Below are positions 10,620 through 21,319 of a DNA stretch of 64,000 bases, one piece after another. The stretch lies in the NCBI GenBank assembly GCA_027919835.1, contig JANVFP010000005.1:62001-126000 (forward strand). The letters are read 5' to 3'. This DNA comes from Lentinula raphanica. Lineage: Eukaryota > Basidiomycota > Agaricomycetes > Agaricales > Omphalotaceae. Within the stretch, counting starts at the first letter, position 1. Each line of letters starts with the position of its first letter. A program made the translations under genes and the position numbers. Under the pieces are notes generated by a model. The model worked only from the letters and a program-made list of their open reading frames with translations. It ran no database searches and was not told where the DNA came from.

Positions 10620-12225
10620 ATGTCTACTGGAGATCCTAGGGTACAACAACATAGAACCCGGCTGCCCAAATCCTACACTGACCAGCAGCTTGCCTTTCTG
10701 AAAAGGTATCGACGCGATATATGTGTATCTACTCCAAGAGCTAATCCATTCCTCTCATTATTCGAAATTATGTGGAATCCTCAGCCACTTACCCGAATTC
10801 GAACGTCGAACACAAGGATCTGTACGAGGAGATGCCAAGAAATTCGCACTTGAGAAAGCTGCGGACTTCATCAATGTATTTGGCTTGCCCAACGAGTTCA
10901 TCCATGTCGAAGAGGCGGAACCGAGATTCAAAGAGGTAGATGCATAATGATCATCTACAATGTCAACGCTGAGACCGTGTAGCAAATTTACAACTGGTTC
11001 AAGAATACTGTAGGCCGGACAAGAAGGAAATTAGAGGGAAGACCAAGGTCGATGAAGAAAGCTCTGGAGAAAGGTGTGTCGACTTGAATTTAGTGAGGAC
11101 GTCCGATTGTTGACCCGCTCGGATAGGTTCTGTGATTCCAGGTGGCCAGATGAATGATACACTCAACAACAGTTGGAGCACCGGTAATGTTCCTGCTTCA
11201 ATAGTGATGCCCTATGCGCAGGCCTCTGTGAGTTCTTCTACAGGAAGCTCGACGCAGGCTTTGGTGTCTCCCGTTCAATACAGTGTACATCGAGGTTCCA
11301 GCATAGACCCAATGTTAACGCATAGACAGACATCGCTCAATCAACAATCCCCACGACAGCACCATTCATCTTTGGAACTAGCAGTGAACCTACAGATTAC
11401 GACTTCGACTCTCCGTGATTCTTTTTCACAAGGCATTGACGCTTCAAGCTTGGCTTCAATGGTTCAAACTTTCGTGAAATTGAATCCTTCCACTACACCC
11501 TTGACGCCAGTTATCAACTCTCTGTTCGAAGCAATCACAGCAGACCCAAGCTTCAGCAGAGATCCTCGCCCGTGTCTCCGCAGATTCTTGGACGCTTCGA
11601 CTCTTTTTCCTCCTTCCATCGTGCATGCCGGCGTGTCTGGTCCTCTCGCCGGTCCTAGAGCTTTACAAATGCTGATTCGGAAGAATTCCATCTGGTCTCA
11701 AAATCCGTCAGTAGCTTCCCCGGTCCAATCTACCTCGTTTAGTATATCAGACGAGCTGCAACGATTGGCCAATGATCGTCAACGGAAAAAGGATCACATA
11801 CAATGGGCCCGTATACACGCCGCGGCACTAGAGCTTGGAATGCTCAATATGGAGCATTCTGGACACGCTGATGATACTGGTTATTCATATGCTATGAGCA
11901 GAGCTTTCTCTGAAATGACTGCGCGCGATGCTGTATGGGAGGAGGATGAAGTTGAATGGGTTGCTGGGATTTACGTTCTCAGAGCAGTCATACGGACTGC
12001 CATGCAAGGGGATCAGAGAAAAAGGGATGAATATGGTGAATTGCTAGCTAGTTACGAGAGACGATTGAAGGAAATACGAGATGAAAATCGACAAACCATG
12101 GTTGCGGTAAACGCAGTGGATATCTATGAAACCTTTACTATTCGCTCATACATTTTATTTGGCAGGAAGCCCTCATGGGAGCTAAAGAAGATCTCGCTCA
12201 ATTGGACGGTGTCTTGCACAATTGA
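10620..12225 (+). CDS. unknown fungal protein with homeodomain-like recognition helix
   Basis: Not a named family to me. Begins MSTGDPRVQQHRTRLPKSYT, then TDQQLAFLKRYRRD, and later KKFALEKAADFINVFGLPNE. A clean 51-bp phase-0 intron joins PRFKE to QIYNWFKNTVGRTRRKLEGR, which recalls homeodomain helix 3 (W, F and N present, but the Arg two residues after the Asn replaced by Val). This layout resembles large uncharacterised Agaricomycete families. A phase-1 intron at about 11073-11125 leads to KGSVIPGGQM. The C-terminal part (after about 11280) is a helical, unrecognised domain with ISDELQRLANDRQRKKDH and WVAGIYVLRAVIRTAMQ. A last intron (about 12108-12169) gives the end EALMGAKEDLAQLDGVLHN. Between RRDI and LLQELIHSS (about 10705-10730) the reading shifts frame with no adequate intron, so either a short intron is hidden there or the gene carries a frameshift. 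Confidence 0.6.
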
Positions 12226-12425
12226 CACATATATCTTGACTTTGTTCTGGTCTGTCCCCTTTGTCTTTCTAACACATGCACTTGTATTTCATGATCATAT
12301 CTATCGCACTTTCTGTTGCCAATAACGATACCATCTTATGTACTTAACGATATACCTCCGAATCACCTCATTCCTTTTCATCTTTATTGTCATGGATAGA
12401 AGCCAGACTGATGACCTATCCTCAA

Positions 12426-14978
12426 TTACAGCCATCTCTCAAAGTGCCGGAGGACCATTTCCATGACTGTGAATTGAATCGTGGGTTAGCAACATTTGAA
12501 TGCACGTAAACTGAAGCTCACCATGTTGAGCATGTCCTCTCTCTAGAAATCTTCAAACCAACAATCAGCAAACATCCTTCAAGCAGTCGAGTCCTACTCT
12601 TACCCATGAGGTTCTCTTGGATAAATCACGAGCTCCGTTCCTCGTTTTCCCCTTTCACAAGCTCGTCTTTGCAATCCTCTGTACAAGCCTATAGCCTGTC
12701 CAACCGGAACACGCTCGTCTTTCTCACCGTGCAGTATCAGTACGGCAGTCGATACACCGTCAACTCTATGAACAGGGCTCAAACTACGATGACGAGTTTC
12801 GCAATCCCAAGGATCCCTTCTACCGATGGCTTTCTGAATGAGTCGAAACTCTCAATCTAGAAAACAAAAGCTACAGATTTATACGTACCTCAAGCTCCGG
12901 AGATCCCGATTCCATGACCATTCCCTCCCAATTCGAAGCTCCGGCACCGACGACAGCCGCTTTGAAGCGATCCTTTGTCAAGGTCACACCCCACGCAGTG
13001 AGAGATCCGCCTGCCACCAAAGAAAATCCGTTTGAGCGCGCTTCCTTGTTAAATTCACAGCTATAACGTCACCGTGGCTCCATCCAGCAACAGCCAATCT
13101 TGTGGGATCCGCCCAACCGCGGCGGATTACTTCGTCGACCATACTCTCACAATCGGGCCAATCGTACGCACCGATCCCTTGATTAGCAGAATAGGCAAAA
13201 GTATGGCCACGCCCTTGACCTGGAAATGAAATCAGCGAATCGGTATGTCAGTTCATCAAGGATGGCGACTTACTGCCTCTGTAATTCGGAGAGATAACAA
13301 GGTATCCGGCGCTCGCCAAAAGCTCCCGCCAATTACAGAAATATGGCATATAGTCTAAACCCATAGACCTTCGTGAGTAGCCATCAGAAGAACATATAAA
13401 TATCGATTACGCACCAGGTATGTCACGACTTTCATCATTACAAGAAACACGTCAAAAAACCTTGATAACTGTACAGAGCTTGGTTTAAACCTACCGATAG
13501 GGGCCCCCGTGGATAAAGAGAACTGTTGGCAGAGGATACTTGACGCCGTTAGGCAATCTGACTATGCCACTCAATTCAGTCCCATCCTCCACGGTCCATC
13601 GAATGACTTCTGTATGAATCGGCTCAGCACATTTGAGCCAGTCTAGATGTGACGACAACTTGCGGCGGACAGAGGTCAAGGAGGGATAGTACGAGTTCGG
13701 AACATCATACCAACGATTGTTTCCAGATGGTACAACAGCACGAAGCTGTGGCGTATCCATTGACTCCATGCTTTCGTTGATCCTGATGGACCAAAGGTTC
13801 GGAGGCTCATGACGAATCCCGGAACTGAGGATCGCTGCAACCACGATGGTCGTTTTATCAGTAGCAGAATCATAGGCAAACTTTGCGTCCCAGGCACCGA
13901 ACCAGATCGCCTCTCCTTGGGTCCGGAATAATGGGAGTGTAGCATAGAGATGACTACAGCTTTTGGTCGAATCAGCTCGATGGAAATAAACCGCATCGAT
14001 ATGAGTATCCACATCAGAGCAGACTTCTACGGCGATTATCCCACTCCCCTCGTGTTTACTGGCATATCCCTTCGTATGCATGTCAACAATTCGAACGGCG
14101 TCCTCGGATTCTCCATACAATCTCGTCATTCGTTTTGATTGTCCTGCTTTATTGTTATGGACAAACAGAGTTCGGGCATCGAGGGAGTTGTGGGGCTCGT
14201 AGCTCTGTAGTCCCACTATGTGACCAGAGCCCAGCCAGATGTTTCCACCCGAGGGAGAACGAGGATACGTCCCGATCGTCACTGGAAGAGCACCCAGCGC
14301 GATCGATATCCTTTGTAGAATGATCTCCTGCTCTGAATATTCGGCTTCTTTTCCTCTGCGAAGTCGATACAATAGCTCGAGGCTGTCCGGACTCCAGGTG
14401 AACGATTCAATATGGCGGGTGCGGTCAATACCATCGATCAGCCGAGATTCATGGGTATCAAATGTGTATATGTAGAGTTCTGACGATGAACTCTGGGAGT
14501 CATTGCGATACACTTTCGCGTCTGTCGAAATATCAGTGGACCGTGATGAAGAGTCGCGCGCGCTAGAAAATGCGATATGTTGACCATCTGGAGAGATCTC
14601 GAACTCCTGCACACTTCTACCCAAATCTAGCATTCGAGGATCACATCTACCTCCGTCGTCAGAAAGGACAAGCTGATACAGGTCCTTTGCTTTTCCCGGT
14701 TGTTGCCTATCTGATACAAAGATGACTCTCTTCCCATCGGGGTGAAATACTGCTGCTCGATCGTTGAACAGACCATCAAGAAGGCGTCGGGAACTCCCTG
14801 AGTTCTCTGTATCTGCCAGCCATATTTCCGACGTCATGCGCTCTGGTCCTTTGTAGAAAGGAACAACTTGGTAGATGATCTGTTTGGTATTAGGGCTGAT
14901 TTTGACGTTTCTTACCTTTTGTGTTGCTGCTATGTTTGAAGGACAGATGCCCTTGCCGTCGCTTGACTGGGTTTCCAT
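12426..14978 (-). CDS. S9 family serine peptidase (prolyl oligopeptidase / acylaminoacyl-peptidase-like)
   Basis: Predicted intracellular serine peptidase of clan SC. The first exon (13491-14978) encodes a beta-propeller with repeats such as ISPDGQHIAFSS and FHPDGKRVIFVSD. It ends at the start of the alpha/beta-hydrolase domain with PLPTVLFIHGGPY. Further exons give NYRGS, the nucleophile elbow VAGWSHGD, and FKAAVVGAGASNWEGMVMES, then AVLILHGEKDERVPVGQAI with the acid. The final exons restore PREPHGFLERGHAQH, carrying the catalytic His, and MEMVLRHFERWL before the stop at 12426. Thus Ser, Asp and His are all present. There is no N-terminal signal peptide (METQSSDGKGICPSN), so a cytosolic acylaminoacyl-peptidase-like role is more likely than a secreted dipeptidyl-peptidase V. 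Exact substrate is not deducible. Confidence 0.9.
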
Positions 14979-16372
14979 CTGGGACTGGAAAGGACTAGAA
15001 AATTTGGGACGCTTTTAAGAGCTCTTCACCGACTCCCAGTCTCAAGAAGGAAAGGTACACGGGTTCAAATAATGGCACCACCAATCATGATGAAGCTATT
15101 GTCATACTGGAAATTTGACTATGCCAAATTGGCCAAGGAACTTCAGGGAACTTCGTGCATCATGTCGGACAAGTCAGAGCTTTTTGTTTAATCAGATGTT
15201 TCCCTGTTTTATTTCCATTCTAGCCTTCAGAAAACACCAGCCAGCTTCAACATGTCGGGCGCAAGCTTTGAAGATATACGTCTCTGGTTCTGTGAATATT
15301 TCGCATACATGAAGGACATTATTCCCATTATTCTCACTGATGATGTGCCAGGAACACGAAGTGCGGGAAAACGTGGGGAGTTAATTCGTGTGTCCTACGA
15401 TCTCAGAATCACTGACTGCTGCAGCTCCAGACTTATGCGAGTCAATCATGTTTCCTGGTACCTCTGACATATTGGTCAATGCCGTCTCGAAGCTGTATTA
15501 TAATCAGCAATGAATTATCTGGTTAATAACGGCTTGATGCAAGCGCAACCTTGCAATGATGAGAGAGGAGCAAGGTCCCCCGGAGAGTTCAGCAACTACT
15601 GCTCGTATGGACTTGTGAGAACATCATAGACTGTTTAATCTATGTGTGAATAGTATATACACTAAATTTCATGGTTACACTGAAAAGCCGTCCATTATAT
15701 GGTAGGTAGGATTGAAGGGAAAAACAACTTCAAGTCTTGAACTTAGGATGCGGAATCCGGATCAGCAGGATCAGCTTCGGCTCGAAGCTTTGAAGATTAG
15801 ATAAGGTGATAAGATCCGTGTTCCACCTTGAACCAATGCACCCGAACCAAATGCCACCACAAAGTCTTTCTTTTCTAAAGCTTTCGAAAGTTGAACTGAA
15901 GATCTGCGACGAAGTTAGCTCATGGTCTCTCATGGTGCCATCATGCATCTTAGACTTGAAATATTCGATGATCGGAGCCGTACGTTCGTTGCGCTTTATT
16001 CTTTGTTGAATTTTGATTGAAGGTTCAAATTCAAAATCTGTCCAGGCTGGATGAGAGTTGGAGAGAGAAAATATCTTGTTTGGGCACAGTACCCATGTTT
16101 TGACTTCGTCCAGCCAGTTTTACCAAAATTATTCCACCTCAACCGCCTTAACTTGCGCAAAAAATAGCAGAGTCAGGCACCAGCGAATGTCTGGCCGCAG
16201 ATGATTATTCAGGCCAGTACGTCTCGCAGCGCACTCCTATACGTTGTGAGACCGGGGCATGTCATACCGTTAGTATAAGAGAATTTGTGAACGATTTTCT
16301 TTCCATTCTTCGCGGCAAGAACCAACATCACTAACTCACATCTCTAGCTTCCCACATCGCTAGTCGAGCAAT
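14979..16372. other. divergent intergenic region
   Basis: About 1.4 kb between two genes transcribed away from each other (S9 peptidase minus, GH71 plus), so it should hold both promoters. A TATA-like AGTATAAGAG lies near 16272, about 100 bp before the GH71 start. Short frames such as the one near 15115-15310 have no motif. Confidence 0.4.
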
Positions 16373-19300
16373 ATGCTCGCCCTATCTATCGTTCCGCTCT
16401 TTTATATCTGTTTGCTTCTTCCAGCTCTAGCTCGAAATTCTCGCCGTGATGGAAAGATTTCACGCCGACAGGAAGTCATGCAAAGGAGGGACGCGTTAGA
16501 TGTTCAGTTGCCACGCGATGCGCTGCAACCAGCACCACTGGAAAAAAGAGATGGGACGAAATATGTGTTCATGCATCATGTACGTAGCGAGTTCTTCACT
16601 CGTGTTCTTTCTCGCTGACCAAACTTTGCACAGATCGTCGGAAGTATGTTTTGTTCATCATGAATCAGGTAGCCACCATACTCAGCGCTTACAATGATTG
16701 GCTTTTCTTGTAGACACGTATGTCCTGTCGCACATTTTCGCTGAATTTCGCGCTCAATCTCCTTTCAGATATCCGTACGTTTATAACGATTGGCTCAACG
16801 ATGTTAAACAGATTTCTGCTATGGGAGTGTATGTCGCGATAATCATGCTTTTACTTTGCTCCATGTCACTTATTCTCGCTTGTTTCGTAGGGATGCCGTA
16901 GCCCTTAATATAGGAAGTGATGTCTGGCAGTGGGATCGCGTTGTAGACGCATACAACGCCGCTGCTGCTTCAGGAACGGGCTTGAAGATGTTCATCTCTT
17001 TTGACTACACATCTTTTGTTTGCGATAATGGCTACGCGACAACGAATTGGACAAACTACTTCGCCAACTACTCTGCGCAATTCAAGGTCGATGGAAAGAC
17101 ATTCATTTCCACGTACGGCGGAGGCTACGATTGCCTGGGTGTCGCCAACTGGAAAACTGTCAAAGCCAATACCAACGGCTATCTGATGCCTTTCTTCTGG
17201 GACTCGGAAAATACGTTCAAGACTGATTGGGCGTTTCTGGACTCGTGGTATTGGTAAGTCCGAAACCACGCTCGCGACTCTCAAAAAGCTGATCTGTTCA
17301 TGAAGCTGGGGATGTGCTTGGCCGCAAGGTGATTGGGACAAGAATGTGGGTTTTTCGCTCCTCTTGGTGTTTTCATCTACTAATACAACGTTTTAGACGA
17401 CGGATGACTTATATTGTCAGGCAATTGTTTACTTGGAACATCTACGGTCATCTAATCTGAGTTCACAGACATCCAACAGCTTGGTGCTGGCCGATATGCC
17501 ACCACTGTCAGTGGCTGGTTTTTGTAAGTTGTTTATCGTCATGTATTTATAGCCTTCTCATCTACTGTTAGTACACATCTCACCTCGAAGAACTTCTATT
17601 TGCGTGGCGATGATTGGCTTTTGCCTAATCGATGGGATCAACTCTTCCAACTGCGCGATCAGCTGACATTCGTCGAAATGGTTACTTGGTGAATCACACA
17701 AAATATATTTGCGTGCGCGAAGCTTACTGTGATTCTTTCCTAGGAACGACTATGGAGAATCAGACTAGTTTGTGCAATCAGTTCTACTGTTCAGATCACA
17801 TTCTCATGTTTGCGTGTAGCTTCGGTCCATTCGAAGGTGCTCAACCTGCTGGTGAGTCTCTACGTTCAGAGATTAGATTCATTTGAAATGACTCCAAATC
17901 AAAGGGACTTACTGGGCTCAGAATTATCCGCACACTGCTTGGATCAATCTGTCCAAGTATTATATAACCGCCTACAAAACGGGCACTTACCCCACCATTA
18001 CTGTAAGCCAATCCACAAATGATAGAACGACTGGGAAAACTGACCCTCTTTTAGCAAGATGTAGTTTATTGGTGGTGCCGTCCACATCCCGCATTGGCTA
18101 CAGCGACCAGTGATTCACTCGGAAGGCCCACTGGATATGACTGGGCTGATGTAAGTCGTGCTGCGTATCCAGCCGTGCAAAGATTATTCTGACTATTGCT
18201 CCATCATCAGGATTATCTATGGGCTGTCGCCTTCTGCTCATCCACCTGTACCGTCACTCTTACTCTTGGTACCTCCACGCAAACTTTCTCGAATCTTGCT
18301 TATGGAGTCAACAAGCTCAAGCTCCCTATGGCGGTCGGAACAGTCGGCATCAAAATGGTCAAAAGCTCAACGACTGTTATCAATGCTTCTCCCACTGGAT
18401 TCAGCGTCATCGCCACGCCGTCGCAATACAACTACAACGTCTTCGTTGGAGCGGAAACAGCATCCATCGCCGTGACCGGCACCTCTACTGCTTCGAGCTC
18501 TACTACTACAAAAACAAGTTCGAGTGCAACCTCCACAGTCGCAAGCACATCGACCACAAAGACTAGTACGAGTACGAGTACTAGTGCGACAGCGACAAGC
18601 ACTTTCACATCGGTTGGATGCATCGCTGAGGGAACGACCGGCACCCGTCGCGCTCTGACTGCGGCGAACTTCACCAGCAGCTCAATGACCCCGGCGAAAT
18701 GTCAAGCGTTCTGTTCGAGTTACACGTACGCCGGCACCGAGTATAGGTGAGTCTTGTCGTACAACCAGTAATAATAACTCTGTGGCTCATATTGATTTTT
18801 CTCATAGTACACAATGTGAGCCATCGACTTGCTTCCGTCGTTCGACACAATTTGCTAATCCAGCTCAACAGGTTATTGTGGAAACTCGATTACGAATAAC
18901 GGAGCCACTGGGACTGTTGTGTCCTCAAGCAACTGTAACTATAAATGTGGGGGAGATTCATCCCAGACGTGTGGTGGAAGTTACTTCTTGAACCTCTACG
19001 CGAAAGCGGGTACTACTGTGTCAAGCTCGACTAGTTCTACCACCTCGACAACGACCAAAGCCTCGACAACCACAACCACAACCAAAACTTCCACAACGAG
19101 TTCTACTTCCTCCACCACCAAAACGTCTACTTCTAGTACATCAAGCGCCTCAAGCACCGCAAACACATCCTCCTTCTCTTACGTGGGCTGCGTCGCTGAA
19201 GGGACGACGGGCACTCGTCGTGCCCTCACCGGGGCAAACTATACGGACAGTGCAATGACTCCGGCAAAATGTGAAAGTCTTTGTGCAGCGTACACGTATG

Positions 19301-20094
19301 CAGGCACTGAGTACAGGTGAAGCTTAGCCTCTAAAAAAGTCTCTATCAGCTTTCTAACTTCAATCTCACAGCTACCAATGTACGGGTATCATCTTGATTT
19401 CGCCAAAATGTAATTCACTCACTTCGAACAGGTTATTGTGGCAACACGCTCACGAATAATGGAGCCACCGGGACTGTCGTATCTTCGAGTAACTGCAACT
19501 ACAAATGCGCTGGAGATTCATCACAGTACTGTGGTGGTTCCTACTATTTGAGTCTCTACTCGAAGGCCTCTTCTAACGATGTCATCTCCACCTCTTCGTC
19601 CTCGACTGCTTCGAGTACATCCACCTCCTCCACTGCTTCGAGTACATCCACGTCCTCCACTGCTTCAAGTACATCCACATCTACCTCTTTCACAGCAGTG
19701 GGATGTATTGCCGAAGGTACCACCGGAACGCGCTATGCCCTTACTGGTGCAAGTTATAGGGAAGCTTCAATGACCACGGAGAGATGTCAATCGCTGTGCG
19801 CAGGTTATACTTATGCCGGCACTGAATACAGGTAAGTTTGCGAACCCTATGGATTTGGGAATGGTGATTGATCACACTTCTGCTTTCCCTTTGAAGTTCG
19901 GAATGTGAGTGATACTCGGTTTCTTGACCTATTTGCTCGACTTATGCAATTTGATAGGTTTCTGTGGGAATACTGTCACAAATAATGGAGCAACAGGGAC
20001 CGTTGTCGATTCAAGTAATTGTAACTACAAGTGTGCCGGCAATTCGGCGGAGACATGCGGAGGTAATTGGTACTTGAACCTGTACAAGCAGTGA
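16373..20094 (+). CDS. secreted GH71 alpha-1,3-glucanase with three WSC modules
   Basis: Endo-alpha-1,3-glucanase (mutanase) type enzyme with putative carbohydrate-binding WSC modules. MLALSIVPLFYICLLLPALA is a signal peptide; dibasic sites follow (SRR, QRR, then LEKRDG), so Kex2-type processing likely yields the mature N-terminus. The GH71 domain assembles over many exons: KYVFMHHIVGNTYPYVYNDW, DAVALNIGSDVWQWDRVVDA, GTGLKMFISFDYTSF, DGKTFISTYGGGYDC, YLMPFFWDSENTF, a CWGCAWPQGD block, LRGDDWLLPNRWDQ, EMVTWNDYGESDYFGPF, AGTTYWAQNYPHTAWINLS and VVYWWCRPHP. A C-terminal beta-rich domain and Ser/Thr linkers (probable O-glycosylation) lead to three WSC modules of nearly identical exon structure, each with GCIAEGTTGTR- or similar start, CYCGN or CFCGN and NCNYKC. 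Exons of 10, 4 and three times 8 nt are required for frame. Likely acts on fungal cell-wall alpha-glucan. Confidence 0.94.
16714..16717 (+). other. 4-nt micro-exon in the GH71 gene
   Basis: The conserved VGNTYPY of GH71 is only restored if the 10-nt exon 16634-16643 is joined to ACAC (16714-16717) and then to the exon starting at 16769. Both flanks have GTATG donors and TAG or CAG acceptors. Skipping the four bases breaks the frame; reading through the second intron is open but inserts unrelated residues. Confidence 0.75.
18808..18815 (+). other. 8-nt micro-exon, WSC module 1
   Basis: Between introns 18747-18807 and 18816-18871, the eight bases TACACAAT complete the module as EYSTQCYCGN. Both flanking introns have GTGAG donors and AG acceptors. 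Confidence 0.85.
19372..19379 (+). other. 8-nt micro-exon, WSC module 2
   Basis: Eight bases CTACCAAT between introns 19317-19371 and 19380-19431 give EYSYQCYCGN, the same position and phase as in module 1. Confidence 0.85.
19897..19904 (+). other. 8-nt micro-exon, WSC module 3
   Basis: Eight bases TTCGGAAT between introns 19832-19896 and 19905-19957 give EYSSECFCGN, again at the same position and phase. Confidence 0.85.
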
Positions 20095-20535
20095 TCTGCA
20101 CGCACTGTGCACTTTCATCAGCACCCCTACTTTAGTATTGTACTGTTATCTTCGAGTTTCTGATCTTCTACACCAAGTTCATATAATGCTACAATATTAT
20201 TATATTTCCGTCATCAGACTGCCAGAATAGGAATGATATGGCCAGCTTTGACCGCTTCAGACTTCCGTCTGTCTGTTTCGATTGCTACAGAAAGTGACTG
20301 GCTTTCTTCACTGGCTCAAATCTATATTTTGAGCATCCAATTACGATCGAGCGATGCATCGATAAAAAGCCGATAACATGCATTCATCCATACATCTAAA
20401 AAGGTACATACATCTACGGTTCATACTTGATTCTTTGCTCCTACGAATTTGTACACAAACGAGATTGACATTTCCAAGTGTAAACCTCGACTTTAGTTCT
20501 CTCCAACTGCGAACATGATTAGCTCTTTAGTTTTT
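20095..20535. other. convergent intergenic region
   Basis: 3' flanks of the GH71 gene (plus) and the calycin-like gene (minus). AT-rich with no open frame of note; nothing else seen. Confidence 0.45.
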
Positions 20536-21228
20536 TCAGTAGCATTGTACCAAGCACTCACGGTAGTCATAAACAAAGCGGTGCTCGACGGACCTCTTGG
20601 GCCCAGTGAAAGCAAAGCGTCTAACGTGACGCTTCTCGCCATTTATGTCCGCAATTCCCCAAGTCTAAAAGCTCATTCAATCAGTCGACATTTTGAAGAG
20701 AGTAATGGATATAACGTACTTGGTAGACACTCCATTCGCCCTCTTTAGGAACAGCGTGAATAAGGATCACTCCGTTTTCAACAGTGTCTGCGCTCCACTC
20801 CTCCTTCAGGTAGGCGTTCTCGACTTCGTCGAGCTTGACCCTCTTGGCTTTCGTGACGATAGTGCCGATGAGCTTCGTGTCCCTGGTTTGCTCCTGCCAG
20901 TTGAAAACCTTGACCTCTGGTTCCCCTAGATCAAAACCAGGTAGACTCTGTGCAAGAGTGAGAGTTTCCTCCCCACTATCGTTCTTGGAATGCGTCATAG
21001 TGACGGTGAACATGGCGCTAGCGGCGCCCATGGCTTTGCTCTGGAGCATTTGTACGCCCTGAAGCTCTAAGATCTCTTCTGGAGGATGGCTCAGGGCTTT
21101 GTTCTACGATGCAGAATAATGATGAATGGGGTCAGCTCGACGACATGAGGGCCAAGCAAATTGGTGGGACGTACGAGTGTGAATTTACCACTCATGTTGA
21201 GGGTAGTCATGCTTGCTGGGACGGCCAT
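20536..21228 (-). CDS. calycin/lipocalin-like small protein (tentative)
   Basis: Small soluble protein of a fungal family that I recognise only by pattern. Exon 1 (21175-21228) gives MAVPASMTTLNMSGKFTL, where the xLNMSGKF start matches lipocalin-like proteins in which a Gly-Lys-Phe opens the barrel. Exon 2 (20720-21103) includes NKALSHPPEEILELQGVQ and alternating strand-like segments. Exon 3 begins TWGIADINGEKRHVRRFAFT and ends in VEHRFVYDYR. The sizes of exons 1 and 2 are both multiples of three. A GTGAGT just after VYDY (near 20550) suggests another intron and a slightly different C-terminus, so the given stop is uncertain. No signal peptide. Ligand and role unknown. Confidence 0.75.
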
Positions 21229-21310
21229 TGCGATGATATGTGAATTAGTAGCTGTCTTTCTCGAGGATGTGAAAGTTGTTTGGTGAGGTCTTGGACAAAA
21301 ACAGAGGGGC

Positions 21311-21319
21311 TTTATATAC
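21311..21319 (-). promoter_or_regulatory. TATA box of the calycin-like gene
   Basis: On the minus strand the sequence reads GTATATAAA about 85 bp upstream of the ATG at 21228, a suitable distance for a TATA element with a short leader. No other match this good is near. Confidence 0.5.

Noticed and set aside
10620..12225. Mating-type HD locus
   Set aside because: The homeodomain-like helix lacks the key Arg, there is no divergent HD1/HD2 pair and no MIP1 neighbour.
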